64,000 bases of DNA from assembly GCA_900119535.1 (NCBI GenBank), contig FPJT01000018.1, positions 1,491 through 65,490 on the forward strand, written 5' to 3'. Position 1 is the stretch's first letter; the number at the start of each line of letters is the position of its first letter. The translations under genes were made by a program, and so were the position numbers. This stretch comes from Ruminococcus sp. XPD3002 (GTDB lineage Bacteria > Bacillota > Clostridia > Oscillospirales > Ruminococcaceae). The notes under the pieces are model-generated. The model had not been told where the DNA came from. It saw only the letters and a list, made by a program, of their open reading frames with translations, and made no database searches. Shown here piece after piece: positions 52,405-62,043 of this stretch.

Positions 52405-54521
52405 TACTGTGCTGTTGTTGTTACCGCTGTAGTCGCTGTATCTGTCTGCGGTGCTGCGGATGCAGCTGTAGTTGCTGTACCTGCCTGAGCAGTTGTTGTT
52501 TCGTTGGGACGATTCTCGGGGGGAAGCTCCGCTGTAGGCGCAACGCCGTTCATACCGTAGCATTCCTGATAAGCAAGAAGTATGCTTCTTATCATATACT
52601 TCGAGTATTCACCGCCCTCGATAACGCCTGCAAATGCAACTTCGGGATCGTTTGCAGGTGCAAATCCGATAAATACCGAGTTCTGCTTGTTAAGGTCGTT
52701 GGCATCTGTCTGTGGAGTACCTGTCTTTATAGCTACGTCATATCCGAGTCCGTAGAGCGAATACGGTGCAGGGACGTTTCTTGCGGCATCCATCATACCG
52801 CCGATGATATAGTCATAAACGTAATCGTAGTTAAGGTCTATCTGTCCTGCAACCTCAGGCTCGGTCTTGCTTACAAGCTCGTTTGAACCATAGGTGTAGA
52901 GACTGTCCACAAGATAAGGCTTGTATCTTACGCCTCTGTTGGCAATTGTACATGCAACGTTTGCAAGCTGGAGCGGAGAGAATCCGCAGTCCTGGTTACC
53001 GATACCTGCCTGGATAACGTAACCGATGTACCACGGCTGACCTCGTTCCGCAAAGGTCTCGGGATTACAGAGGAATCCCTCTGCATCGCCTGTTTCGATG
53101 CCTGTATGTGAACCGAGTCCATAAAGCTTGGCATACTTTGTGATGTTATCGATTCCGAGAAGTCTTGATACCTCATAGAAGTAAACGTTACAGGATACCT
53201 CTATGGCACGTCTTGCGGATATCGCATTGTGATATCCCGTACACTTGTACCATGAGCCATAGAACTCGTAATCGGTATGACACACAAATGATGTTTCGCC
53301 ATTTACTACGCCCTCATTGAGACCTGCTGTAGCAGTAATGGTCTTGAATGTAGAACCGGGGAGGTACTGTCCGAATGTACAACGGTTGAACATAGGAGCG
53401 TTTTCCTGCTTTATAAGTTCATCATAGTGTTCTGCGAAATCCTTGAGGTTATATGTGGGAGCTGTAGCCATTCCCTTTACTGCACCTGTTTTTGCATCAA
53501 GGACCACAAGTGCGCCCTTGTTTGCGGCATAGCCTTTATAGTAGGGACGCTCGGCAATGAAGTTATCGAGTATGCCCTGAAGCTTAAGCTGGAATGCTCC
53601 GTCAACAGTAAGCTTGACTGTCTGTCCCGGAACAGTTTCCTTCTTGGTCTTTATGTCAACTATCGAACCGTTGAGCATGGTGACTTCTTCGGTTCCGTTT
53701 TCACCACGGAGCTGTTTTTCCATAGCCTGTTCGATACCGCTCTTACCTACCTCGTCATTGAGAGCATAGCCCTGCTCTTTGAGTTCGGCGTATTCCTCGG
53801 CGTAGATAGGTCCCACTGTACCTATCTCGTGGGGAAGGATATCTCCGCGGACGATATAGCGCTCAGCCGCATCTACTGCCTCAACACCCTTGCAGAAGTT
53901 ACTGAGTTCCTTCATATCGATGACGGTTGCCGAGTCTACATCCTTCGCAAGGATAAGGTCGTTGCTGTAGGAAAAGTCCTTTGCAAGCATCTCGTAACGC
54001 ATACCTGCAATTATCCTCTGCTCCTCCTGAGAATACTCGTCGCTTATCTCGTAATCGGATATGAGCTTGTCTATACAGTTCTCGGCAGTAGCGTAAACGT
54101 TGAGGTTGAGCTTTTCAACTACCTCGGAAGCGTCCTCGACTGTGAACACGTATGGCCATTCCTTTGTTATGGGAAGGCTTTCCTCGAAGGGATGACCGTG
54201 CTCAGCAAGTGCAGAACTGAGCTTCAGCAGTATCTCGTTGCCTGTTTTCAGGTCCTCGGGGAAAAATGCGCGTTCAAGAACTATATCACATCTTGTATCA
54301 TTTGCTATAATTACATTTCCGTTGAAATCAACTATCTCGCCTCGTGTGGATCTTACCTCACGCTCGAAGGTTACTGCATCCGAACCGAATTTTCTCGGAT
54401 CCGCAATGTCTTCACCGCCGACTACCTGTATCTTCATAAGTCTCATTCCGCTCAGTACGCTGAGAGATATGACCATCAGTATCACTATTATCGACTTGAT
54501 AGTATCCGAAACACTTTTCAA
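52404..54521 (-). CDS. mrdA: Penicillin-binding protein 2 (rod-complex transpeptidase)
   Basis: 705 residues from TTG at 54521, with GGAGG 7 nt upstream and no ATG nearby. A helix at about 10-28 anchors a dimerisation region and a transpeptidase domain with SxxK in YLPGSTFKTI, SxN in EVSCNVYFYEV and KTG in IKTGTPQTD. It cross-links peptidoglycan during elongation. The last 45 residues are an unusual Thr/Ala-rich tail (TTTAQAGTATTAAS and similar) after the catalytic domain. It is the last gene of mreB-mreC-mreD-mrdA. Confidence 0.95.
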   Translation of the reverse strand: MKSVSDTIKSIIVILMVISLSVLSGMRLMKIQVVGGEDIADPRKFGSDAVTFEREVRSTRGEIVDFNGNVIIANDTRCDIVLERAFFPEDLKTGNEILLKLSSALAEHGHPFEESLPITKEWPYVFTVEDASEVVEKLNLNVYATAENCIDKLISDYEISDEYSQEEQRIIAGMRYEMLAKDFSYSNDLILAKDVDSATVIDMKELSNFCKGVEAVDAAERYIVRGDILPHEIGTVGPIYAEEYAELKEQGYALNDEVGKSGIEQAMEKQLRGENGTEEVTMLNGSIVDIKTKKETVPGQTVKLTVDGAFQLKLQGILDNFIAERPYYKGYAANKGALVVLDAKTGAVKGMATAPTYNLKDFAEHYDELIKQENAPMFNRCTFGQYLPGSTFKTITATAGLNEGVVNGETSFVCHTDYEFYGSWYKCTGYHNAISARRAIEVSCNVYFYEVSRLLGIDNITKYAKLYGLGSHTGIETGDAEGFLCNPETFAERGQPWYIGYVIQAGIGNQDCGFSPLQLANVACTIANRGVRYKPYLVDSLYTYGSNELVSKTEPEVAGQIDLNYDYVYDYIIGGMMDAARNVPAPYSLYGLGYDVAIKTGTPQTDANDLNKQNSVFIGFAPANDPEVAFAGVIEGGEYSKYMIRSILLAYQECYGMNGVAPTAELPPENRPNETTTAQAGTATTAASAAPQTDTATTAVTTTAQ

Positions 54522-54588
54522 TATGATACCTCCATTAAAACACCAATAACAGGGGACGCTCCGAAGCCGTCGGAAAGCCCCCTGTACC

Positions 54589-55146
54589 TTAATTCGTCTG
54601 TATCACTTCCTCAATGGTAAGGTGTACCTTCGGCATCAGGAAATGATTGATAAGCCTTGTGATGAGGTATATCACCACTGCGGCTATTACCGTATATACC
54701 CATACATGAAGAGTAACGCCTGTGAATATCCTTCCGACGTCCTCGTAATCCCAGATCTCATAGTAGAACTTGTAATCAAGCCAGCATTGCAGGAATGATA
54801 CCGCCGCCGTCATTACAATATAGGTAATGAACCTCTGACGGAGATAAAGCTCGAATACAAGCGAAAAGCCGACGCAGAACACCGTCAGCAGCACCGCGTT
54901 ATATCCGAAAAGCCTTCCGCAGGCTATATCCGTAAGGAAACCGCAGAATGCTCCCGTAAAAGCCGAACCCATGAGGTCGTTCTCCATAGCTATGCAGAGC
55001 GCGATCGGTACGAGAAGCACGGGTTTCAGCCACGTACCCGAGGTCATCAGTATAAACGATGCTATGATAAGGAAATAGTATATCAGCCAGCGGAAAAAGG
55101 TCTTGACGTGGAGGATCCTGCGCTCACGGGATGTTTTCAGCCTCAT
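54589..55146 (-). CDS. mreD: Rod shape-determining protein MreD
   Basis: 185 residues with five to six helices, typical of MreD (FFRWLIYYFLIIASFILMTS, GAFCGFLTDIACGRLFGYNA). It is an inner-membrane part of the elongasome. ATG at 55146 lies inside the mreC 3' end (23-bp overlap). Assignment rests on helices and gene order. Confidence 0.92.
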   Translation of the reverse strand: MRLKTSRERRILHVKTFFRWLIYYFLIIASFILMTSGTWLKPVLLVPIALCIAMENDLMGSAFTGAFCGFLTDIACGRLFGYNAVLLTVFCVGFSLVFELYLRQRFITYIVMTAAVSFLQCWLDYKFYYEIWDYEDVGRIFTGVTLHVWVYTVIAAVVIYLITRLINHFLMPKVHLTIEEVIQTN

Positions 55147-56038
55147 CTGAGTCCTCCTTTTCGCCGCTTTCCGTATTCTCTTCGCCGTATTCGTTGTTCT
55201 TGCCGCTGAAATCGGTTATTACTACTACCGAACCCAGACGTGTTATATCCGAACACGGCTCTATTTCAGCACAGGCTGAAAGTCCGTTGGTTTCATATCC
55301 AAGTGACTTTACCGAACCTATAGCATATCCCTTCGGGAAAAGTCCGCTGTTGCCCGATGTTACCATAAGGTCGCCTACACGAAGCTCGTTATCCATATCC
55401 AGGTGGATAAGCTTTGTATTGCCGTTTTCGGCAGTTGCAACAGTTCCCTCGATTATACCGTAATCGGCATTTGTAGAGGATGATACTGCCGCGATCGAAA
55501 GGTCGGGAGAAAGTATCGTTCTCACGGTAGATACATGCTCCGAAACATCTATCGTTATGCCCACAAGTCCCTCGGCAGTTACTACGGGACAGAATGGCTC
55601 TATACCCTCAGCCGAGCCCTTGTCGATGGTGAACGACTTGAAAGGATCGTTTGCTATATATCCCAGTACCTCAGCAGGCTGAGATATGATATAGTCGGGG
55701 TGCTGCTCCTTGATAACAACGAATTTACGCAGTTCCTCGACTTCCTCCTTAAGGTCGTCATACTCTGTAAGCTGTTTGTTGAGTTCACCTATCTGCGCCT
55801 TGAGCTTCTGGTTTTCCTCGTAATACTTATCAGCATTGCTGAGCTTGTCGGCAATACTCTCGATCTTCATACTGACGCTGTTCGATGCTATCCTGAAAGG
55901 CTTTGTAACGGTATTCACGAAGGAAGCCGCAGATACCGAATATCCGCCCTTTGTAACGGCATAGATCATTATTCCAACAAGCAGCGCAAGAAAACCAAGA
56001 AGCACCTTGAAACGGGCGCTTTTGAAGAATTCACGCAT
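55124..56038 (-). CDS. mreC: Rod shape-determining protein MreC
   Basis: 304 residues: one N-terminal helix (VLLGFLALLVGIMIYAVT), a coiled coil at about 60-110, and the paired beta-barrel domain (SQPAEVLGYIANDPFKSFTI, GLVGITIDVSEHVSTVRTIL, GDLMVTSGNSGLFPKGYAIG). The last 25 residues are a Glu-rich tail. It links MreB to the wall enzymes outside the membrane. It starts 12 bp after mreB. Confidence 0.96.
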   Translation of the reverse strand: MREFFKSARFKVLLGFLALLVGIMIYAVTKGGYSVSAASFVNTVTKPFRIASNSVSMKIESIADKLSNADKYYEENQKLKAQIGELNKQLTEYDDLKEEVEELRKFVVIKEQHPDYIISQPAEVLGYIANDPFKSFTIDKGSAEGIEPFCPVVTAEGLVGITIDVSEHVSTVRTILSPDLSIAAVSSSTNADYGIIEGTVATAENGNTKLIHLDMDNELRVGDLMVTSGNSGLFPKGYAIGSVKSLGYETNGLSACAEIEPCSDITRLGSVVVITDFSGKNNEYGEENTESGEKEDSDEAENIP

Positions 56039-56049
56039 CAGAAGCCTCC

Positions 56050-57066
56050 TTAATAATACTTGACGTTATCTGTGAGAGCGTCCTGATAGTCGCTTATATT
56101 TTCAAGTATCTTACCTGTACCCTCTGCAACGCAGTCGAGAGGATACTCGGCGATATATACAGGCATACCTGTTTCACGTCCGATGAGACGGTCGAGACCG
56201 CGGAGAAGTGCTCCGCCGCCTGCAAGGGTGATGCCGTGGTCGATTATGTCAGCTGAAAGCTCGGGCGGAGTTTCCTCAAGAGTAGACTTGATAGCGTCTA
56301 TTACCTGAGCAAGAGGTTCAACGAGAGCATCACGTATCTCAGCCGAATTGATGGTTATATTCTCGGGAAGGCCGTTAAGAAGGTTTCTTCCCTTTATTTC
56401 CATAGACTCCTCTTTTTCGCTCGGGAAAGCCGAACCGATCTCAAGCTTGATATTCTCTGCGGTACGCTCTCCGATAAGGAGGTTATACTTCTTCTTGATG
56501 TAATTGATAATGGAAGCATCGAATTTATCTCCCGCACATCTTACAGAACGTGCAGCAACTATGCCTCCCATAGAAATAACGGCAACCTCACTGGTACCGC
56601 CGCCGATATCGACTATCATGCTTCCTGCAGGCTCGTTGGTAGGAAGTCCCGCACCGATAGCAGCAGCCATTGGCTCTTCTATGATAAGAACGTTATTTGC
56701 TCCTGCCTTCTTGCAAGACTCTCTTACGGCACGGCGTTCTACGGCTGTAACGCCCGACGGGATACATATTATTACATTAGCCTTAGTGAATATAGTACCC
56801 TTAAGAGCCTTTCTTATAAATTCCTGAAGCATAGTCGTAGCAATATCGAAATCAGCGATAACACCGTCCTTGAGCGGACGGACAGCAACTATCGATCCCG
56901 GAGTACGTCCGATGACTTCTTTGGCTTCCATACCAACATATCTTGTTTTATCTGTTCTTGTATTAACGGCAACAACAGAGGGTTCTCTTATAATGATACC
57001 CTTTCCGCGCATATATACGAGAGTGTTGGCAGTTCCGAGGTCGATACCAATATCTTTAGTAAACAT
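56050..57066 (-). CDS. mreB: Rod shape-determining protein MreB
   Basis: 338 residues, full length. Actin-fold motifs are present: phosphate 1 [20 protein letters not shown], phosphate 2 [14 protein letters not shown] and adenosine [17 protein letters not shown]. It forms membrane filaments that steer wall synthesis. ATG at 57066 has AAGGAG upstream. It leads the mre operon from the promoter at 57184-57212. Presence of the full operon fits a rod or ovoid cell. Confidence 0.98.
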   Translation of the reverse strand: MFTKDIGIDLGTANTLVYMRGKGIIIREPSVVAVNTRTDKTRYVGMEAKEVIGRTPGSIVAVRPLKDGVIADFDIATTMLQEFIRKALKGTIFTKANVIICIPSGVTAVERRAVRESCKKAGANNVLIIEEPMAAAIGAGLPTNEPAGSMIVDIGGGTSEVAVISMGGIVAARSVRCAGDKFDASIINYIKKKYNLLIGERTAENIKLEIGSAFPSEKEESMEIKGRNLLNGLPENITINSAEIRDALVEPLAQVIDAIKSTLEETPPELSADIIDHGITLAGGGALLRGLDRLIGRETGMPVYIAEYPLDCVAEGTGKILENISDYQDALTDNVKYY

Positions 57067-57183
57067 TTCAAGCTCCTTAATACTTCTTTATGTTCCGGAT
57101 CATTTTTTTATCAGGTGGGTGCAGGCTGAACTATCCGCATCGGATACAGCGGAAAACATTTTTTCAGAACGCACCAATGTATA

Positions 57184-57212
57184 TTATATCACCAATCGCC
57201 GATATAGACAAT
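57184..57212 (-). promoter_or_regulatory. Sigma-A promoter of the mre operon
   Basis: TTGTCT (57207-57212) and TATAAT (57184-57189) on the minus strand, 17-nt spacer, with a leader of about 110 nt. Confidence 0.75.
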
Positions 57213-57292
57213 ATTTTTAGGTGAGAAATTCTTCCACAGCCGAAATTTGTAAAAATACGGAAATGGCTGCGGTAAAAATATGTAAAAAACTG

Positions 57293-57314
57293 TCGAAAAA
57301 GACAGCATGTCTTT
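57293..57314 (-). terminator. Probable terminator of the murC-dut-DUF4321 operon
   Basis: Stem AAAGACA/TGTCTTT (57298-57304 with 57308-57314), 3-nt loop, then TTCGAC on the minus strand. The five T overlap the stem end, so it is modest. It starts right after the DUF4321 stop codon. Confidence 0.6.
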
Positions 57315-57315
57315 A

Positions 57316-57579
57316 TCAGCCGCAGACCTTCGGAGCCGTTTTTACGTAAACAAACAGGCACAGAGCTATCATGATTATCTGTGCAACGCTTACTGTGAAG
57401 GTTATACCGAATGTCAGCTGGAGTACGTCCAGATTAAGGAATGTACCGGGCTCGAAAGAGAATCTCTTGCTGTAGCTGAGCCAGTTCAGAGCGGCAGCAC
57501 CGTTAACACCGCTGCTGATAAGTCCGCCGATAACGATTCCCGAGATAACGAGGAATCCCATATAAAGTGTTTTTTTCAT
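57316..57579 (-). CDS. DUF4321 membrane protein
   Basis: 87 residues with helices at about 5-25 and 58-80. The spacing and central part (LNWLSYSKRFSFEPGTFLNL, DVLQLTFGITFTVSV) match DUF4321, a small clostridial membrane family of unknown role. ATG at 57579 lies 36 bp after dut. It is the last gene of the operon. Confidence 0.85.
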   Translation of the reverse strand: MKKTLYMGFLVISGIVIGGLISSGVNGAAALNWLSYSKRFSFEPGTFLNLDVLQLTFGITFTVSVAQIIMIALCLFVYVKTAPKVCG

Positions 57580-57615
57580 AAATATCTCCTATCTGCCCGA
57601 AGGCTGTTTTGTTCC

Positions 57616-58053
57616 TTATATTCCCGAAGAGCCGAAGCCTCCGCTGCCTCTTTCTGTCTCTGTGAGGCTGTCACTCACTTCTATGTCGGGGAAGAGCACT
57701 CTTGTGGGGATGAGCTGAGCGATACGCATCCCGTTTTCTACTGTAAACGGCTCTTTTCCGTTATTTATAAGCGGTATGAACCATGCCCCGCGGTAATCAC
57801 TGTCAACGACTCCTACGCAGTTGGCAAGGGATATGCCGAACTTTGTTGAAAGTCCCGAACGGGGATATATCAGCAGAGCAACGTCATCTTCATCGGTCTC
57901 GGCGGTAAGTCCAGTAGGTATCATCCTGATATCCCCGGGCATAAGCACTTCGGGCTCGTCGAGACAGGCACATATATCCATACCTGCACTGCATTTCGTT
58001 GCACGGCTCGGTATAACTGCTTTTTCGTCCAGTTTCTTGAAGATGAGCTTCAT
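57616..58053 (-). CDS. dut: dUTP diphosphatase
   Basis: 145 residues. All five motifs of trimeric dUTPases are there: SAGMDI, YPRSGLSTK, NCVGVVDSDYRGAW, GMRIAQLIP and RGSGGFGSSG. It turns dUTP into dUMP, keeping uracil out of DNA. It overlaps the U32 gene by 4 bp (ATGA). Confidence 0.97.
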   Translation of the reverse strand: MKLIFKKLDEKAVIPSRATKCSAGMDICACLDEPEVLMPGDIRMIPTGLTAETDEDDVALLIYPRSGLSTKFGISLANCVGVVDSDYRGAWFIPLINNGKEPFTVENGMRIAQLIPTRVLFPDIEVSDSLTETERGSGGFGSSGI

Positions 58054-60074
58054 AATACCTCCTGAAGTCCGCGGCTGTAGAGTCCCCTTGTGGGACGTCC
58101 CTCAGGTCTTTCGCCTCTGAGGGCAGCCATTGTCTGTTCTTTATCCTCTGTGCTGAGCCATACCGCCCTGAAATTCATGAAGTCCAGTTCTTCGGGCATA
58201 TACAGCACATCGGGGTTAAGTATCTCTACATACTCCTTAGAGCATGCTACGGGGTAACGTCTGCCTGTACGGTCGACAAGCTGTCCCGTACATTTACTGC
58301 AACCCACCTCGTTCTGTATGGGACAGTTCCTTGTGAGCATCAGCGGAAGTCTTCCGTAGGTCACAGCTCCGAGGGGAAGTGATGTGCGAAACTCTCTTAA
58401 CTGCCGCACTGTAAGCTCAAAGGATGCGATACAATCCTCCAGTCCGAGACTTTTCAGACGTTCTGCGCTGTAGCTGTTGAGCACATTCAGGGAGAAGCTG
58501 CCGTGGAGCTTCATTCCTGCCTTTTTTCCGAGAGCGATGCTGTCGGGAGTGTGACAAAGTATATGGGTGATACCCATACTGCTGAGCTGTTCAAGGCGTT
58601 TTGCAAGCTTGTCCTCATCGGTAATGAACCTCGGAGGTGATACCATGAGCTTATCCGCAGGGATATGGTCCATCAGCTCGGGAGTTATGAGCTTTTCAGG
58701 CAGCATTACAAACTCGGAAAGCTCCGCAGCAGCAAGCGCCTGTTCCCGTGTACGGCAGAAGGTACGCAGTCCCCCGACGCCTGTAGGACGTGTTTCATCC
58801 GTATGCGGACGATAGTCCGTGATGCTGTATACAGGAGTATTCCGCTGTATTACGGCATCCGTAAGCTTGTCAGCAAGTTCACGGCGCATTTCGTTGAGTC
58901 TGCCAGCAGGGACGAATATATCTCCGCTGATGTCAGCGTTAAGGCTTCTGAAGCGGAATACAGTGTCCCCGAGCTTTGAAAGCTGCTTTTCAAATGCAAC
59001 AGCATCCGTCGGACGATTCTGCGCCTTATCGGGGATGTCACCAACGGCAGATACGGAAATATCTCCGCAGGATGCGCTTATCCTCAGCGGCTCGCCGCTT
59101 ACGGCAGTTACAGAGAAGTCCACATCCCACACGGCACGTTCAAAACGATAGAGCTCGTGTATTTTCGGTATGAGAGTTCTGGCAGCAGTAACATCCTCTT
59201 TTTCCCTTACTCCGAACATTTCACGCCGCTCCCCCGTGAAATAGCCGTCCGTAAAGCCGCTTCGTGAGAATATACCTCTCAGGAGCTGCATATCGGGACG
59301 TTTACCTTCAAGGGCATTGTCAAGTTCGTGGACAGCTGCCGCAACATATTCGGGACGCTTCATACGTCCCTCTATTTTCAGGGAATCTACGCCTGTATCC
59401 ACAAGCTGCTCTATGCGCGGAAGGAGCGAAAGGTCCTTAAGCGAAAGAGCGGCTTTATTCTTGTCGCCTGCGGCTGAAAAAGGAAGTCTGCAAGCCTGTC
59501 CGCAGCATCCTCTGTTAGCTGAACGAGCCCCCATCATTGCGGACATATAGCACTGTCCCGAGACCGACATACACAGTGCACCGTGTACGAAAACCTCGGT
59601 CTCAACATCAAGGCGGCATATCCTTTCCAGTGCTGACTTATCAAGTTCACGTGCAGGAACTACCCTGACATATCCCATATCTCTCAGAAGCTCCGAGCCT
59701 GCGGCAGTATGTACGGACATCTGCGTTGAAGCATGTATCACCGCATCGGGAACCGCCTGACGTATGATATCCGCAGCGCCCCAGTCCTGAACTATATAGC
59801 CGTCCACGCCCATAGATGAAGTGAGCTTTATGTAATTGCAGAAGCCCTCCGCCTCTGTATCGGAAATGAGGGTATTCACTGCAAGATACAGCTTTGCACC
59901 GTACTTATGGCAAAGACGTACAGCGTCGATGAGCTGATCGTCATCGAAATTCACTGCACTGCTTCTTGCGGAATAGCTTCTGCCGCCTGCATAGACTGCA
60001 TCCGCACCTGCCCTGAGAGCGGCGGAGAGAGTCTCGGGACTTCCCGCAGGAGCGAGTATCTCGGGCTTTCTCAT
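58050..60074 (-). CDS. U32-family peptidase with DUF3656-like region
   Basis: 674 residues. The N-terminal half is a U32 domain: PEILAPAGSPETLSAALRAG ADAV-type start and the signature EVFVHGALCMSVSGQCYMSA, followed by Cys residues (GCCGQACRLPFS) likely for an Fe-S cluster. The middle (about 310-400) is a DUF3656-like insert. The C-terminal half repeats a TIM-barrel-like segment with NCPIQNEVGCSKCTGQLVDR. U32 proteins act in RNA hydroxylation or peptide cleavage depending on the member; this long form resembles the RlhA-type group. It overlaps both neighbours by 4 bp. Confidence 0.9.
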   Translation of the reverse strand: MRKPEILAPAGSPETLSAALRAGADAVYAGGRSYSARSSAVNFDDDQLIDAVRLCHKYGAKLYLAVNTLISDTEAEGFCNYIKLTSSMGVDGYIVQDWGAADIIRQAVPDAVIHASTQMSVHTAAGSELLRDMGYVRVVPARELDKSALERICRLDVETEVFVHGALCMSVSGQCYMSAMMGARSANRGCCGQACRLPFSAAGDKNKAALSLKDLSLLPRIEQLVDTGVDSLKIEGRMKRPEYVAAAVHELDNALEGKRPDMQLLRGIFSRSGFTDGYFTGERREMFGVREKEDVTAARTLIPKIHELYRFERAVWDVDFSVTAVSGEPLRISASCGDISVSAVGDIPDKAQNRPTDAVAFEKQLSKLGDTVFRFRSLNADISGDIFVPAGRLNEMRRELADKLTDAVIQRNTPVYSITDYRPHTDETRPTGVGGLRTFCRTREQALAAAELSEFVMLPEKLITPELMDHIPADKLMVSPPRFITDEDKLAKRLEQLSSMGITHILCHTPDSIALGKKAGMKLHGSFSLNVLNSYSAERLKSLGLEDCIASFELTVRQLREFRTSLPLGAVTYGRLPLMLTRNCPIQNEVGCSKCTGQLVDRTGRRYPVACSKEYVEILNPDVLYMPEELDFMNFRAVWLSTEDKEQTMAALRGERPEGRPTRGLYSRGLQEVL

Positions 60075-60439
60075 CCGATGCTGTCGCTGAGTTTTCTCAG
60101 CTTGACCATATTCTCAAGCTGATCTATCTTCGATCTGAGTACCTCTATCTCCTTCTGCGCGGCATCTCTTTCTATACGAGTCTTGCCTGCCTCGTTGACG
60201 TACTCCTTTGTCTGATTACGGATAGCATCAAGGCGCTGATTGGACTTGTTAAGGTCGTCCAGCAGGCTGAGTGCCACCATGATCGAAGCGCTGTAAGGTG
60301 ATGAACCGCTTCCCGTATTCACAAGCTCGTTGATCCTTGTTTCAAGCGCTCTTGCAAGAGCGTAAACATATGTCGGAGACTCCGAGGTCTTGAGCTTGTA
60401 CTCTTTTCCGCAGATCATTACTTTTACATCATTAAGCAT
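60071..60439 (-). CDS. zapA: Cell division protein ZapA
   Basis: 122 residues from ATG at 60439; AAAGGA lies 11 nt upstream and an upstream in-frame start has no better site. Residues 1-45 are the ZapA head (VKVMICGKEYKLKTSESPTY) and the rest a long coiled coil ending KIDQLENMVKLRKL. ZapA tetramers bundle FtsZ filaments at the division site. It overlaps the U32 gene by 4 bp. Confidence 0.9.
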   Translation of the reverse strand: MLNDVKVMICGKEYKLKTSESPTYVYALARALETRINELVNTGSGSSPYSASIMVALSLLDDLNKSNQRLDAIRNQTKEYVNEAGKTRIERDAAQKEIEVLRSKIDQLENMVKLRKLSDSIG

Positions 60440-60464
60440 TTCACATGTTCCTTTCTGATAGTTG

Positions 60465-62021
60465 TCATCCAACTGAGGAGAGTATCTCCTTCTCTATTTT
60501 TTCCCAGCTTTTCCCGTCACGGAGACCGCTGAGCAGTTCCCCGGCTATAGCTATCTTCATTTCATCGTCATAAATACTGCCAAGACCTTTTCTGTCCACA
60601 GTCTTTGCATTGATATCAAGCGGCTTTATGTGAGCGGTACTTGTGCCGAAAGCCTTTGAATGGAGTTCCTTCGATACTTCTCCGCTTGCCATAAGTTCCT
60701 CAACAACGCTTACGTTGTTAGCAAGATATGTATTCGCCGGAGAATTCTTCATATAATTCTTCATCTTCTCAGCGTTTATGCAGGAGCTTCTGATAAATGA
60801 AGCCGCATCATCGCCGTTATCGGTCTTAGGATTAACGAGAGTCCACATGCCGCCCCATATGTAAGGCGAAGGACCTTCCGTCATTGCCCAGCATCCCTCC
60901 GAACCTTCCGAAGCTCCGTCCAGTATAACGTATCCGCCCCATACAGGAGCGAAATATCCCATAGTCTTGCCTTCTGCACCGATTTGTCTCCACTCATCCG
61001 TCCACTGATAGTATTCTGCGACTCCGCCGCAGTTAATAAGGTGTCGCAGGTAATCATAGCAATCCTTTATGTGTGTTCCCACATTGAATTCGCCGTTGGA
61101 GTAATAGGGCACAGTCTGCATATCGTAGAACGCATTCAGTACGCCTCCGCAGGAATCGGCAAGTGCTATTCCGTGTTCCTTTGATAACTTCTCGGCAGTT
61201 GCTGTGAATTTATCCCAGTTACTTATAAGTTCCTGCATCTCTGCAGGTGTCTTTACTCCCAGATATTCGTCTGCAAGGTCTGCTCTGTAGGCAAATCCTC
61301 CGGGTGAAGCACCGAAAGCAAGTCCCTTAAGGACTCCGTCGCTGTTTGTTCCTACATCAATAGTGTAGTGGTACATATCGGAAAGCTCGCTGTCGGAAAT
61401 ACCAAGTGCCGAGATCGGCGCAGTTCTCTCGTCGTTGTCGATAAATTTGCGAGACCAGTTTTCCTCGCAGTAATAAACGTCAAGATCCTCGCCCGAAGCG
61501 AACAGCCGGTCATATTCTTCTGAAGCGTAAGAACCTGCTGTACCCATATTAACAAATTTTACCTTTGCTCCGCTCGGCGTCGTAAGGCCTTTTAAATCGT
61601 CATTGGCGGTGATCTTCATATCACCGTCAAGCCAGTTAGACAGAAGGAATGGCACATCGTCGCCGTTCCATGCCGCAACAGTAAAGGTATCACCGCCGTT
61701 CATTAGGGTATTCTTACCGCCCTGAGGCTGCTGATTTGATACCGTCGGCTGCACTGTCACAGGCTGAGGTTTGCCGCTGTCGCCGTACACAAGGTACTCC
61801 TCGAGAGTCATGGCATCACCTGTCACCGTGGAAAGGTACGAATAGTATCTGAGTATGTCGGATGCATCTGCGGCATCTATTTTACCGTCGCCGTTGATAT
61901 CTCCGAATTTATTGGTATCGGCACCTGTATTGCCGAGTTTTACAGTATTTTCAACTGCATATACCGCTGTTCCTGCGATGCAGCCTGCAAGAGCTGCTGC
62001 TATGATCTTAGTATGTTTCAT
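60465..62021 (-). CDS. Secreted solute-binding protein with an N-terminal dockerin-type EF-hand
   Basis: 518 residues. A signal peptide (about 1-22, ending VYA) precedes one dockerin-like half: FGDINGDGKIDAADASDILR (39-58), with a calcium loop from D41 to D52. A classical dockerin has two such halves; only one is visible. After a Gln/Pro/Val linker (about 83-105) comes a family 1 solute-binding domain (FTVAAWNGDDVPFLLSNWLD, GEDLDVYYCEENW, WTLVNPKTDNGDDAASFIRS). No ABC permease is adjacent. The lone half-dockerin could tether the protein to a scaffold or simply stabilise it. It lies inside the murC-lexA-zapA operon. Confidence 0.88.
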   Translation of the reverse strand: MKHTKIIAAALAGCIAGTAVYAVENTVKLGNTGADTNKFGDINGDGKIDAADASDILRYYSYLSTVTGDAMTLEEYLVYGDSGKPQPVTVQPTVSNQQPQGGKNTLMNGGDTFTVAAWNGDDVPFLLSNWLDGDMKITANDDLKGLTTPSGAKVKFVNMGTAGSYASEEYDRLFASGEDLDVYYCEENWSRKFIDNDERTAPISALGISDSELSDMYHYTIDVGTNSDGVLKGLAFGASPGGFAYRADLADEYLGVKTPAEMQELISNWDKFTATAEKLSKEHGIALADSCGGVLNAFYDMQTVPYYSNGEFNVGTHIKDCYDYLRHLINCGGVAEYYQWTDEWRQIGAEGKTMGYFAPVWGGYVILDGASEGSEGCWAMTEGPSPYIWGGMWTLVNPKTDNGDDAASFIRSSCINAEKMKNYMKNSPANTYLANNVSVVEELMASGEVSKELHSKAFGTSTAHIKPLDINAKTVDRKGLGSIYDDEMKIAIAGELLSGLRDGKSWEKIEKEILSSVG

Positions 62022-62043
62022 ATTTTTTCATCCTTTCACATTA

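Noticed and set aside
53427..54620. Open frame of about 400 codons on the plus strand
   Set aside because: It is antisense to mrdA, which has all transpeptidase motifs, and has no ribosome site or known domain.
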